64,000 nt of DNA from Polyangia bacterium. GTDB taxonomy: Bacteria; Myxococcota_A; Polyangia; Nannocystales; Nannocystaceae. Where the stretch lies: the NCBI GenBank assembly GCA_030429545.1, contig JAUIFF010000022.1:62001-126000 (forward strand), given 5' to 3'. Positions within the stretch are counted from its first letter, which is position 1. Each line of letters opens with the position of its first letter. Below, piece by piece: positions 26,080 to 35,522 of the stretch. Below the pieces are notes generated by a model that made no database searches, was not told the origin of the DNA, and saw only the letters and a program-made list of their open reading frames with translations. The position numbers and the translations under genes are program-made.

Positions 26080-27492
26080 CTAAAATGCGCTCGACTCGAG
26101 GTCGAGAGTGCGGGTCATCGGCGCCTGGGGGTTGTCGGTCAACGGCAGGGTGATCTTAAAGGTTGAGCCCTTGCCAACCTTGCTTTGAACCGTAATGTCA
26201 CCACCCATCATCATGCACAGGTGGCGACTGATGGCGAGGCCGAGCCCGGTGCCCTCGTACTTTCGCTGGGTCTCGGCACTGCCCCGGGCAAACGGCCGAA
26301 ACAGGGTGGCGAGCACCTCTGGCTCAATGCCAATACCGGTGTCTGAAATCGCGATGGTCAGGGTGTCATCCGCACTTCGGTGGGAAACCCTGTGTACCTG
26401 CAATGTAATCGTGCCGTCGTGGGTAAACTTGTTGGCGTTGTTGAGCAGGTTCATCATGGCCTGGCGCAGGCGCGTGGTGTCGGCCCACATCTCACCGAGG
26501 TTGTCGCCGATCTTGTGGGCGAAGTCGTTGCCATTGTCGTGGATCTGTGGGGCAATAAGTGCAAATACATCCTCTATGAAGGGGGCGATCTCAAAGCGTT
26601 CCCAGTGCAGGCTCAGTTTGCCGGCCTCGACCTTGGACAGGTCGAGCACGTCGTTGATCAGGCTCAACAGGTGGGTGCCGGCGGTGCGAATCTTGCGAAC
26701 GTCGTTGAGGGATTGGTCGATGCCAGCTTCGTTGAGATCGTCGAGCAACAGCTCGCTGTAGCCCAAGATGGCGTTTAGCGGTGTGCGTAGCTCGTGGCTC
26801 ATGTTGGCCAAAAAACTGCTCTTGGCTTGGTTGGCCCCAACCGCGGCATCGCGGGCGAGGTTGAGGGCCGTGTTGACGTCGCGCAGTTCCTCGTTGTTGT
26901 CGCGCAACTGGGCCTGGGCGCGGGCAGTTCCCGCTTGCAAAAACAGCAGGGCGGCGAGCAACAGGCCAAAGGTTGTCAAAATCATCGCGACATTGACGAG
27001 CGCAAGGACGGCCGGGTCGATGGCGATGCTGGGGACCAGGGTGTAGCTGGTGACCAGCAGGGTGAAGTAGCCGGTGGCAGCGGCGATACAACCGAGGACA
27101 ACCAACAAACGCTCGCGCGGGGCAAAGCAGACAAACGAAACGCCCATGGCGGCGAACAGGCAGTGCTGCAGCCCAGCGGCCGGACCAAACCGGGCCGCGA
27201 TAATTGTTGTTGCCAATACAAGGGTAATGACAGTTCCGAGGCGCCCGAGCGTATGCCGGCCGCGGGCATTGAGCAGCAGGCACAGGGCGACACAGGCGCT
27301 GGCGAGGGCGGGCAGTACACCGTCGAGCGGCGAGACCAACGCGGTGAACAGGACCCCGTATAAAACCCCGAGTGGAATCAGCGAGATACCGATCTGGTTG
27401 GTGATGACGAGGTGCCGAGATAGCTCATCGGACATATCCTCGGTGACACCCGTATGGGCGAGTCGCCGGAGGAGTAGTCGCAATCGCACCAT
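26080..27492 (-). CDS. Membrane sensor histidine kinase
   Basis: The protein has about six predicted membrane segments in residues 30-195, a short coiled coil (about 195-220), HisKA with NMSHELRTPLNAILGY (His near residue 232) and an HATPase with NLLNNANKFT, SDTGIGI and GTGLGLAI. No receiver or extracellular sensor domain is present, so signal input is probably through the membrane segments. ATG 27492 is preferred to GTG 27495. No response regulator is adjacent; an orphan kinase working with a distant partner is typical in myxobacteria. Confidence 0.9.
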   Translation of the reverse strand: MVRLRLLLRRLAHTGVTEDMSDELSRHLVITNQIGISLIPLGVLYGVLFTALVSPLDGVLPALASACVALCLLLNARGRHTLGRLGTVITLVLATTIIAARFGPAAGLQHCLFAAMGVSFVCFAPRERLLVVLGCIAAATGYFTLLVTSYTLVPSIAIDPAVLALVNVAMILTTFGLLLAALLFLQAGTARAQAQLRDNNEELRDVNTALNLARDAAVGANQAKSSFLANMSHELRTPLNAILGYSELLLDDLNEAGIDQSLNDVRKIRTAGTHLLSLINDVLDLSKVEAGKLSLHWERFEIAPFIEDVFALIAPQIHDNGNDFAHKIGDNLGEMWADTTRLRQAMMNLLNNANKFTHDGTITLQVHRVSHRSADDTLTIAISDTGIGIEPEVLATLFRPFARGSAETQRKYEGTGLGLAISRHLCMMMGGDITVQSKVGKGSTFKITLPLTDNPQAPMTRTLDLESSAF

Positions 27493-27745
27493 CACTACAG
27501 TCGCTCCACACGGTGGAGACCGTTTTATCGTAAGCTATTCAGCCCCGAAGTGGCGGGGATGGGCCCATTTTTTGGCCGGGGGTGGGCCCACTTTGGGCGC
27601 GGGGCTGCCCATACGCCTGTTTTGACAGGTGTGGGAGGACAGGTCTTAAGGGCTAGTTGAAAATTGATGACACACCGAAAGATGCGAAAAAATAACCCTG
27701 CTCGCAGCTGTGATTGCCGGTTGCAGGGGTGCGTGTACAAGCGTG

Positions 27746-28903
27746 CTACACCGGGTTTTTGCTACTTACCCAGTTTTTCATGTTGACGCACTCTTGGTAG
27801 CGCGCAGTCGTGCGCGACCATGCGAGGTTGCCAAAGATCCACGCACGCACACCCCGTAAGAACGCTGATAGTGGCTCCTCGAACCCCGGGGCAAACCCCG
27901 GCATCCGGCGCTCGAGCTCCAAAAAACCGAGCAACTCGCGGTTGTGGAGATCGACCGCCGCTTCGACAGCCTGCGGCAGGGTCAGGCCCTGCTCGTGGCT
28001 CAACAACAGCACCAGGTTGTTGCGGTTGCCCTCCTGGATCTCCTTGGTCACCGAGAAGATGTCGTTGACCCAACAGATGCAGTTGTTGGCCATCAACACA
28101 AGTTGCTGCAGCATGACATGCTCGCGCAGGTCGACCGGCAACCGCTGGCCGAGGGCGATGTCGAGGAGGTCAAACACCGTGTGCACGGCCCCGGCATAGG
28201 GCCGCATCTTGGTATACACACCGATCGGCGGGATCCGTCCCGAGGCCCGGGTTTCAACTTCCCACAGGTTGGCCTGGAAGTAGGCCCGGACCGCCCGCAA
28301 AAAAAATCCCATCCAAGTGTTGCCGGCGCGTTGCAAGAATCGCCGACGCAGGTCCGACAGGGTGTGGGCCAGGGGGCTGTCGTCGCTTTGCGGACGGGCC
28401 TGCCCACTGAGGATCTCGAGCAGTCGGCGGTGGACGGCCGCGAGTTTGAGAGGGTCGCGGGCGAATTCACTGGCCGCGTCGTCGCAGTACCAGTCGTCAT
28501 AAAAAAACAGCCAGGTGCACCAGTCGCAGGCGAGCTTGAGGGCTTCGAGCCCAGCGGTCGGGTAGCCCCCGGCGGCCAGGTGGGTAAACTTGACGCGCCG
28601 CAGCAGCTGCGAAGTCTCCTCGTCGACGATCAACATAAACCGGTAGGCCCAATCGATCGTGTGTTGTTCGGCCTCTTCGACGTGGGGGTTGAGGGCTACC
28701 GCCTGTGGGTCGCCGATCGAAGCCAGCCCGCCGATCGGCAGGGCTGGGTAGATCACGGGGTGCTGGGTTGGCCGTGGCGTGGCGTCACGCGTGGCGACCT
28801 CAAACTCGAGGGAACGCAGCTCGGTCTTCGGTGGTAGGTAGAATTCCGTCGCCAAATCCTCCGATACTTCCAAGGGATAACCGTTGATTGCGAGTAAATG
28901 CAA
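27746..28903 (-). CDS. Class I terpene synthase
   Basis: A terpene cyclase that ionises a prenyl diphosphate, probably farnesyl or geranyl diphosphate. The Asp-rich motif is FFYDDWYCDD near residue 137. The NSE triad is NDIFSVTKEIQEGNRNN near 281, with the downstream RY pair (TTARYQEC) near the C-terminus. Size (about 385) fits bacterial monodomain sesquiterpene synthases. Geosmin synthase is excluded because that has two domains. The start is uncertain: no ATG precedes EVSEDLATEFYLP, and I use TTG 28903 (MHLLAINGYPLEV). It is divergent from an MMPL-like exporter gene 40 bases away, suggesting a shared promoter and possibly export of the product or a lipid derived from it. Confidence 0.88.
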   Translation of the reverse strand: MHLLAINGYPLEVSEDLATEFYLPPKTELRSLEFEVATRDATPRPTQHPVIYPALPIGGLASIGDPQAVALNPHVEEAEQHTIDWAYRFMLIVDEETSQLLRRVKFTHLAAGGYPTAGLEALKLACDWCTWLFFYDDWYCDDAASEFARDPLKLAAVHRRLLEILSGQARPQSDDSPLAHTLSDLRRRFLQRAGNTWMGFFLRAVRAYFQANLWEVETRASGRIPPIGVYTKMRPYAGAVHTVFDLLDIALGQRLPVDLREHVMLQQLVLMANNCICWVNDIFSVTKEIQEGNRNNLVLLLSHEQGLTLPQAVEAAVDLHNRELLGFLELERRMPGFAPGFEEPLSAFLRGVRAWIFGNLAWSRTTARYQECVNMKNWVSSKNPV

Positions 28904-28942
28904 CCCGAGCCGGCGCAGTGATACCCTCCGGCGGCCGCGTCC

Positions 28943-31270
28943 GTGTCGAGTACCTCCGCATCTACAGCATCGAATCCGCCGCCCGCACGCAAGACCCGCG
29001 CGCTGTTGTGGGTCGGGCTGTGGTCGGCACTCGCCGTCGCAGCGATTTTGTGGCTGCAAGTTGGGGAACGTGCATCGGCACGTAGCGAAGCGTCTCGGAC
29101 GTGGAGGATGTTGCCAGCAGCCGATCGACCGCAGGCCGCTGACCTGTGGTTGCTGCTGCAGACTTCGCCCAACGCCGCCGAACCCCAGGCGCAGCGTGAG
29201 CTACAGCAGGTCGGGGCGACCCTAGGTGAGCAACTCGACGATGTCCGTGTGCCGATAGCTCCGCCCGCCAGTGAGATCGGGATGTGGCTCGACGAACACG
29301 TCTTTTATTTACTTGCACCAGCAGCGATCGCCGACCTCGCCAGCAAGCTCGAGCCCACGTCCATCGCGGCTTCGGTGGCGAAGATCCGGGCCGAGTTGGC
29401 AAGCCCGATTTTTGGCGTGATGGGGTCGGACGTCCGCCGCGACCCCCTGGCCATCCACGGGTTGATGCGCCGGGCAACTGGGGCGTTTGGCTTTGTCCGC
29501 GCACGCGGTGAGGAGGGCCCCGACGACCTGCCGCAGCTGACCGTCGCCGGCGATTTGCGAGCAGCCGACGGGCGCAGCCTGTTGATGAAAGTCCGCGACC
29601 CCGGGGACCTTTTGCAACTCGAGCGACGTGCCCAACAGTTTGTCGAGCAGGGCGGCCACGACATTCGGGTTTCACTGGTGGGGCCGGCAGTGCGTGAGCG
29701 ACGGGCAGCGCACCAAGCTCAGGCCGCCTGCAGACGGCTATTCGCCACCGCGCTGGCCATGCTCACCCTGTTGTTGGCCGTCACCCTGCGAACCGCCCGG
29801 CCAGTTATTTGTATTATCATGTTGATCGCCACGGCGGCGGCCATGTTTTTAGCGATCGAGCCCCGGCTCGGACTCATCGACCTCCCGTTCGCCGTGTTGC
29901 TGCTCGGGTTTGGCTGTGAGGGAGCGTTGCATATTCATCGAATCTCCCTGCGCGGCTGGCCGTCGGCGGTGATTTTGACGACGGCCCTGCTACCGTTGTG
30001 GCTCACCCCCCAACCGTTGCTGCGCGACTGGAGTGTGTTGTGGGCCCTCGGGTTTGGCGTGATGTTGGTGGCGATGCGCGGGGTGTTGCCGGCGAGCTTG
30101 ACCCTGCTGCAAAGTTCCTTTAAATGGCCGCAGCCGCGTTTACGGCTCAAACCAATGCCGCTGGTGTCGGCGGCCATGACCTGCGGTTTACTCATCGGCG
30201 GGGCGTGGGCGGTCGAGCGGATGCCGGTTGCCGCCAGCTACCCCACACCCGTGGCCGATCCGAGTTTGGCGGCCGACGAAGCTGCCCTGGCGCGCGGTTT
30301 TTTTGACCCCGATCGGGTGGTGTGGGCGCAATCCCCCGGTGAGACGCCCGAGGATGCGGTGGCCAATGCGTTTTATGCCGCTCGCGAACTCGCACCGCTG
30401 CTCGGGCCGACCGCGTTGCGGATCGAAAGCCCGGGTTCGTTTGTCGTGCCCCCAGCCGAGCTCGGCGAGCGCCGGGCCGAACTCAAACGCATTCGCCTCA
30501 GTGATCGCCTAGAGCAGTTGCGGGCGACATTCGCCGACCACGGCATGCGTCCGGCCGCGTTTGGCGAGTTTTTGACGGGGGCGGGTAATCTCGAGCGCAC
30601 ACCCGACCCAACCACCGCGCTCGAAGGCTCGCTCGGGCCGTGGGTCGAGTCGTTTGTCGACGAGCCCTCGGGCTCTGGGGGTGGACATGTTGCTTATACA
30701 CGGGTTCACGTGCGCCCCGAGGCCCACGTGCCAGCGACCGTCGGCGAAGGCGAGGTTCGTCTGTACGGACCGGCGCGGGCCAATCAGGCGGTAGCCGATG
30801 GTTTTGAGCAACAGTTGGGCCTGTACACCCTGTGCGGCCTGTGGCTGGGAGCGTTGTTTGTGTGGCTGGGAACGCGGCAAATGAGCGTTGCCCTCGCGGC
30901 CGCGCTTGCGGCCTTGGCCGCGCAATCTGGCGTGTTGTTGGTGTTGCCGCTGCTGCACCTGTCGGCCGGCCCCATGCTGGTCCCGGTGCTGCTATTGGTG
31001 GGCGCCGCCGGGATCATTGCCGGTGGGCGAGCTTGCAGATGCATCGATCTCGACCAGTCGGTTTCGACCGGCGGGTTTTTGCTGACCAGCCTGTGTCAAC
31101 TCGCGGCCGCGTTGACCCTGATGTTCTCGAGCCAGCCGCTGTGGCGAGAGGTTGGTTTGATCGCCGCCTGCGGTTCGGTACTGGCAACCGGGATGGGGGT
31201 GTTTGCCGCGCCCGGGCTATGCCACATGCTGCGCCGGATTGGTGCACGCTTGCAGGAGCGCAGACGATGA
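28943..31270 (+). CDS. MMPL/RND-like lipid exporter
   Basis: A 775-residue inner-membrane protein: one helix near residues 20-40, a periplasmic loop of about 200 residues, a first helix bundle (about 260-425), a second loop (about 430-625) and a second helix bundle (about 630-760). This two-fold layout is typical of the MMPL/RND superfamily and of the predicted exporters found in aryl polyene clusters. The substrate is not visible from sequence. The LolA-like gene overlaps its stop (ATGA), an association known from lipid-export systems. It is divergent from the terpene synthase. Confidence 0.8.
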   Translation: MSSTSASTASNPPPARKTRALLWVGLWSALAVAAILWLQVGERASARSEASRTWRMLPAADRPQAADLWLLLQTSPNAAEPQAQRELQQVGATLGEQLDDVRVPIAPPASEIGMWLDEHVFYLLAPAAIADLASKLEPTSIAASVAKIRAELASPIFGVMGSDVRRDPLAIHGLMRRATGAFGFVRARGEEGPDDLPQLTVAGDLRAADGRSLLMKVRDPGDLLQLERRAQQFVEQGGHDIRVSLVGPAVRERRAAHQAQAACRRLFATALAMLTLLLAVTLRTARPVICIIMLIATAAAMFLAIEPRLGLIDLPFAVLLLGFGCEGALHIHRISLRGWPSAVILTTALLPLWLTPQPLLRDWSVLWALGFGVMLVAMRGVLPASLTLLQSSFKWPQPRLRLKPMPLVSAAMTCGLLIGGAWAVERMPVAASYPTPVADPSLAADEAALARGFFDPDRVVWAQSPGETPEDAVANAFYAARELAPLLGPTALRIESPGSFVVPPAELGERRAELKRIRLSDRLEQLRATFADHGMRPAAFGEFLTGAGNLERTPDPTTALEGSLGPWVESFVDEPSGSGGGHVAYTRVHVRPEAHVPATVGEGEVRLYGPARANQAVADGFEQQLGLYTLCGLWLGALFVWLGTRQMSVALAAALAALAAQSGVLLVLPLLHLSAGPMLVPVLLLVGAAGIIAGGRACRCIDLDQSVSTGGFLLTSLCQLAAALTLMFSSQPLWREVGLIAACGSVLATGMGVFAAPGLCHMLRRIGARLQERRR

Positions 31271-31947
31271 AGATAGGGCGCCGAACGTGGTTGATGATAG
31301 CTGGGGCGACCGCGGCCTGGGGTTTGCCCGGCACACAGGCCCAGGCTTCGACCCGGGCCGAACGCCGGCTCAAGAATCGCCTGGGGCTGTGGCACCAATT
31401 TGCCCAGCGCAGCCAAAACCTCCGCGCCCGCTACCAACTCACCCGTCACACCTCGATCCTGCAACATCCGCTGGTGGCCACCGGTACGCTGGTGTTTGTC
31501 GCCAGCGATCGGCGACTGGTGTTCTTTGACGATTCTGAGGTCGGGGCGAAAACCCAAATCGACGCCGGCGGTATGTCGATCGTGCCGCGGGATCATGCCC
31601 TTCGAGCCAGTGAGCCCAAACAGGGCCCTGCCGCCCAGTGGTTGGCCACACGCCTGCTTCGACTGTTTTCCCCGGGTGAGCCCGATGACCTGATCGCCGC
31701 TGCCGAGGTCTCAATCCCGCGGGGTTCTGGCATGCGGCTGTTGCTGACCCCCGGCGAAGACTCGGCGGTGGGCCGTGAGTTGCGGTCGATGCAACTGCGC
31801 TTCGATCCGACAACCGGCGCAGTGGTGTACATCGAGGTCGAAGAGGCCCGCGGCGATCGCCTGGTGATCGGGCTGAGCGATCATCGGCAAAATGTCGACC
31901 CAACGACCTTGTCTGAGTTTTTAGGTGAAGGCCCGGTGCCAGGGTGA
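31267..31947 (+). CDS. LolA-like outer-membrane lipoprotein carrier
   Basis: The 226-residue protein has an N-terminus MKIGRRTWLMIAGATAAWG with a twin-Arg-like RR pair followed by a hydrophobic stretch and TQAQAS, so it is exported, possibly through Tat. The rest matches LolA-like proteins in order: RARYQLTRHTSIL, ATGTLVFVASDRRLVFFDD and VYIEVEEARGDRLVIGLSD. Such proteins shield a lipid in the periplasm. The start overlaps the exporter stop by four bases, so they are coupled. The stop is four bases from the stop of the convergent gene. Confidence 0.8.
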   Translation: MKIGRRTWLMIAGATAAWGLPGTQAQASTRAERRLKNRLGLWHQFAQRSQNLRARYQLTRHTSILQHPLVATGTLVFVASDRRLVFFDDSEVGAKTQIDAGGMSIVPRDHALRASEPKQGPAAQWLATRLLRLFSPGEPDDLIAAAEVSIPRGSGMRLLLTPGEDSAVGRELRSMQLRFDPTTGAVVYIEVEEARGDRLVIGLSDHRQNVDPTTLSEFLGEGPVPG

Positions 31948-31951
31948 TCAG

Positions 31952-33064
31952 CTAAAACCGGCCAAACGCGAGCATAATGGTCGCCTCGGGGCCGGCGAGC
32001 CGCCAACTGCCGGGGCCGCTCCACGAGCTGGCGGCGATAAATCGGTACCCACCGCCGACGCTGATGCGAAAAAACGGGCTGAGTTTTACATGTAGGTACA
32101 TCTCAGGCTCGGCCACGAAAAACCCGTTGCGGTCCTCGCAGATGCCCTGGGTTTTGTTTTGCAAGCACGCCCCGCCACCGCCGAGGAGGGTCAGCAGTTC
32201 AAACGACACCCGCTGGCGGACCCGGGCCACAACCACGCCGATCGCCGCTCCGGCGTAGTTGAGGTTGAGCGCACGCACCGGGTCGGGTGCCTGCGGGTCG
32301 ATATGAACGGGGAGCATGAGGTAGTGAAGAGCTGCTCCAAGAGACAGACGTTTGCCGAGCAGCACGCCGCCGCGCAAGCCGACGATTGCAGCGAATTGGC
32401 GGTTGAGGAGGGTCAACTTCACCAGGGGTCCGCCATAACCACCGATCTTGCGTTGGCCCGGTATGGGTGCAGGTTCCTCGGGTGACTGCGCTGCTTGGGG
32501 CGGCACAGGTTGGGTTGCAGCTGGCTGGGGCACCGCGGGTTGCGAGGCCGGAGCGGGCGTTGGTTGCGAGGCCGGAGCGGGCGTTGGTTGCGAGGCCGGA
32601 GCGGGCGTTGGTTGCGAGGCCGGAGCGGGTGTTGGTTGCGATCCGACCGCGGGTTGCGAGGCCGGAGCGGCTGTTGGTTGCGAGGCCGGGGCGGGTGTTG
32701 GTTGCGATCCGACCGCGGGTTGCGAGGCCGGAGCGGCTGTTGGTTGCGAGGCCGGGGCGGGCGTTGGTTGCGGTTGCGAGGCCGGAGCGGGTGTTGGTTG
32801 GGATGTGACCGCTGGTTGCGAGGCTGGGGCGGTGCCGGGCGGCGATGCGACAGGTTTTTCTGGATGGCTCGCAGGTGGCGGTGCGTCGCTCGGAAGGTTG
32901 GCTGTACCAGGGGCTTTGGTTGTGGCCGACGAGCCGTCGGATTGACTCGATGTCGTTACAAAAAAATTAGATGTAGCATCAATGTTTTTGCCAAAGGCCG
33001 GCGTCGTCAGCAGACACCCGGCGAGGGACAACAAACTCGGCAAAAAGATGGATCGCGCGCCCAT
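31952..33064 (-). CDS. Outer-membrane protein with Pro/Ala/Ser/Gln repeat linker
   Basis: ATG 33064 (MGARSIFLPSLLSLAGCL) gives a signal with a possible lipobox LAGC. A 120-residue low-complexity stretch repeats PAPASQPT and AAPASQPAVGSQP units; the DNA (32520-32820) is a tandem repeat of about 30 bases. The C-terminal 150 residues have beta-barrel character (GGVLLGKRLSLGAALHYLM, FRISVGGGYRFIAA) and the protein ends in LAFGRF, a terminal aromatic fit for outer-membrane insertion. The Pro-rich arm may span peptidoglycan, like other periplasm-spanning linkers. Function unknown. Confidence 0.75.
   Translation of the reverse strand: MGARSIFLPSLLSLAGCLLTTPAFGKNIDATSNFFVTTSSQSDGSSATTKAPGTANLPSDAPPPASHPEKPVASPPGTAPASQPAVTSQPTPAPASQPQPTPAPASQPTAAPASQPAVGSQPTPAPASQPTAAPASQPAVGSQPTPAPASQPTPAPASQPTPAPASQPTPAPASQPAVPQPAATQPVPPQAAQSPEEPAPIPGQRKIGGYGGPLVKLTLLNRQFAAIVGLRGGVLLGKRLSLGAALHYLMLPVHIDPQAPDPVRALNLNYAGAAIGVVVARVRQRVSFELLTLLGGGGACLQNKTQGICEDRNGFFVAEPEMYLHVKLSPFFRISVGGGYRFIAASSWSGPGSWRLAGPEATIMLAFGRF
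32520..32830. repeat. In-frame tandem repeat encoding the PAPASQP linker
   Basis: About ten units of GCGAGGCCGGAGCGGGTGTT-like 27-45 base repeats, all multiples of three, inside the outer-membrane protein gene. Near-identical units suggest recent expansion or contraction. Confidence 0.9.
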
Positions 33065-33143
33065 GTGGTAGATCGCGCCGCACGATGGCCCAATCACAGG
33101 GCCGGCGCAAGACTCTGGGGCTGGGTTGGCCTATGATCGGTTC

Positions 33144-33794
33144 ATGTGTCCGCCAGATCCCGAAGTAGAGTCCCCCGCACCACCGCCGCCCGAGGGGGAT
33201 GCGATCATTTCGCTCCAGGTGGATCTCGACCGCCTAGGGTTTGATCCAGGGAAGATCGATGGCCGGTTTGGCCCCAAAACCCGCGCCGCGATCCGCCGGT
33301 TTGAGCGCAGCCAAGATGTGCTCGAACCCAGTGGCGAGCCCACGCCCGAAATCATGGCCGCCTTGGCCGCGACCCGCGCTGGTTCCCAGGTAAAACGCTT
33401 GCACGAGGCCGCGCAGGCAGCCGAACGCGTGGCCCGGCATAAACGCGATTTGGCGACACAGCTGCGGGCCGAAACCCCTTCTGGCTCCCGACCTTTTGGC
33501 CACCCGCACGAGGAAGCAGCCGCCGCCGCCCTAGGTGCAGCTGAGCACTTCGTCCAAGCAGCAGAGTTTTGGCAACGGGCAGCGACCCAACCCGAGGACT
33601 GGAAGTTGCGGGCCCGCGCAGCCGAGGCGCGTAAGCAGGCAGCGCTCGCGGCCTCTTCGGCGAGTGCGGGATTTGTCGAGGTCGCAGGGGGGTATGGCGA
33701 GTCCGGTGACCCGCTGACACAGGCACGTGCACTCGAGGGCGCCGCCAAAGCTTCTGCACTGATCGCGCGCTTGAGCCCAGGGCCGAGCACCTAA
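33144..33794 (+). CDS. Peptidoglycan-binding-domain protein
   Basis: Residues about 20-80 (ISLQVDLDRLGFDPGKIDGRFGPKTRAAIRRFERSQ, given in parts: LDRLGFDPGKIDG and FGPKTRAAIRRFE) form a PG_binding_1 module. The remaining 130 residues are Ala-rich and helical (AAQAAERVARHKRDL and similar). There is no signal peptide, so it may act inside the cell or as part of an effector or hydrolase complex. ATG 33144 is preferred to TTG 33126. Confidence 0.7.
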   Translation: MCPPDPEVESPAPPPPEGDAIISLQVDLDRLGFDPGKIDGRFGPKTRAAIRRFERSQDVLEPSGEPTPEIMAALAATRAGSQVKRLHEAAQAAERVARHKRDLATQLRAETPSGSRPFGHPHEEAAAAALGAAEHFVQAAEFWQRAATQPEDWKLRARAAEARKQAALAASSASAGFVEVAGGYGESGDPLTQARALEGAAKASALIARLSPGPST

Positions 33795-33892
33795 ACAATG
33801 ATTGGCCACCGATCTTCCTGAGCACCTGTCAGGCCCCGGCAAATTTGCCAGGAGGTAGGAAGATTCGCCCGAGAATACTACTATGTCCCGCG

Positions 33893-35383
33893 ATGCCGAC
33901 CTCTCACGTCGTCCGTCTTTTGGCCACCGGGGCCATGGGTGTCTCTTTCGCCGCCGTGGCGGCGATCGGGTGCTCGGTTGTCTCGGCAGTTGATTTTCAG
34001 CAGTGTTCGCAAAATACCGACTGTCGCTCGGCATTCGGTCTGGGCTGGGGCTGTAACGCGACGACGGGATACTGCGAGCAGGTCGAGCAACATCCGCGAT
34101 GCAGCCGGGTTGAACCCGCGGGCCTGTTCGACGACGAGGCCCACTCGACGACATTCGTCATGGGTACCCTCTTTAACGATGCCGCGGTCCTAGGCGACCA
34201 GGTGCTGATCAACTCGGCGAAGTTGGCGGTCCGCGAGGCCAACCAATCGACCCTCGACGGGCGACTTTTTGGTCTCGTCCACTGCGACTACCAAGACAAC
34301 CCCGATATCGACCAGCTGAGCTCTGAAGAGGCGGCCGCCGAAACGGCGCGGTACATGGTCGAGGAGCTCGGGGTCAACGTGATCATTGGGCCGGGTACGT
34401 CGAGCACCGCGGAAGCTGTGTACGAGGCCATCAAAGACACCGAGACGCTGATCATCTCGCCCTCGGCCACGGCCAACAGTTTGATCGAAATCGATGGCCT
34501 CAACGGCACCAAAAACCCGGGCAACCCGGGCCTGTTTTGGCGGACAGCACCGCCAGACCTCGGGGTCGGGGCCAAGATGGCGTCGTTGGTGCAGGAGGGG
34601 GGCGCCAACAATACGGTGATCCTCCACGAGACCGGTGGCTACGGCGAGGGGCTGGCCCTGGAGGTCGAGCGACTGTTGATCGAAGGCGGTGGCGCGAGCA
34701 CCCGCTATGCCTTTGAAAACCAAGGGTCGGCCAACATCCAGACCATCTCGCTCAATGAGCAAACGTTTGACTCGGTCGTGTTCATCTCGTCGGAGGTCGA
34801 CGTCGTGTCCGACTTCGTCAACACCATCGGCGGACTGATTCAGGACAACATGAACAGCCCTTACGCGAATGCGCGGGTTGTCGTGTCCGATGCCGCGGTG
34901 CCGAGTTCGCTGATCACCGACTCGCAAGCTCGCCCGGCAATGCTCGAGGTGTTCGACCAGATGTACGGCGTGCGCTACGAGGACCGCTCGGGCGATCCGG
35001 TTTACGACATCTATGTCGGCGCCTACGAAAACAGCTCATTCGACACCGGCTTTATCGATGGGTACTACGGCGAGCACACCTACGACGCGACCATGCTGGC
35101 GATCTTTGGGGTGGCTTGGGCGACCTATCAAGAGGGTGGCGACCTGACCGCCCGCAACATCGCCAAGGGCCTGTGGCAAGTGAGCTCAGGTTCGTATGTG
35201 CCGATCAACTCCAACAGTTTCGATGTTGTGAAATCGGCCTTCCGCAATGGGGTTTCGGTCGATGTCGAAGGGGCATCCGGCGAGCTCAATTACGACGCGT
35301 TCACCGAAGAAACGACGGCCGCGGTCGAGGCCTGGCAGATCCAGTGCAATCCGCAGTGCACCGACGTGCCAGTCGGCTCGTAA
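33893..35383 (+). CDS. ABC-type branched-chain amino-acid-like substrate-binding lipoprotein
   Basis: ATG 33893 (MPTSHVVRLL) gives a lipoprotein signal ending AAIGCSV. A short Cys-rich segment precedes a periplasmic-binding-protein type I domain: VLINSAKLAVREANQ, INVIIGPGTSST-like GVNVIIGPGTSSTAEA and TETLIISPSATAN. These are typical of Leu/Ile/Val-type receptors. No permease or ATPase genes are adjacent, so it may feed a sensor or a distant transporter. A perfect 7-bp hairpin lies just after the stop. Confidence 0.85.
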   Translation: MPTSHVVRLLATGAMGVSFAAVAAIGCSVVSAVDFQQCSQNTDCRSAFGLGWGCNATTGYCEQVEQHPRCSRVEPAGLFDDEAHSTTFVMGTLFNDAAVLGDQVLINSAKLAVREANQSTLDGRLFGLVHCDYQDNPDIDQLSSEEAAAETARYMVEELGVNVIIGPGTSSTAEAVYEAIKDTETLIISPSATANSLIEIDGLNGTKNPGNPGLFWRTAPPDLGVGAKMASLVQEGGANNTVILHETGGYGEGLALEVERLLIEGGGASTRYAFENQGSANIQTISLNEQTFDSVVFISSEVDVVSDFVNTIGGLIQDNMNSPYANARVVVSDAAVPSSLITDSQARPAMLEVFDQMYGVRYEDRSGDPVYDIYVGAYENSSFDTGFIDGYYGEHTYDATMLAIFGVAWATYQEGGDLTARNIAKGLWQVSSGSYVPINSNSFDVVKSAFRNGVSVDVEGASGELNYDAFTEETTAAVEAWQIQCNPQCTDVPVGS

Positions 35384-35400
35384 GTACGAGATTTGGCTAC

Positions 35401-35420
35401 AGGTGGCGGTCCTGCCACCT
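35401..35420 (+). terminator. Hairpin after the substrate-binding protein gene
   Basis: AGGTGGC (35401-35407) pairs with GCCACCT (35414-35420). There is no T-run, so it may be a weak or Rho-assisted end. Confidence 0.4.
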
Positions 35421-35522
35421 CGCGGATCGGGCTGTGGATCACACGCCCAGCGCGGAATTTGGTCCCCCCAACGCACGTAAACCCGCTATCGTGTAGGGTG
35501 ATTGTCTACGAGGGCATAACCA

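Noticed and set aside
27525..27740. Short minus-strand frame with GGGCCCA direct repeats below it
   Set aside because: No motifs; the region is probably the promoter side of the histidine kinase gene.
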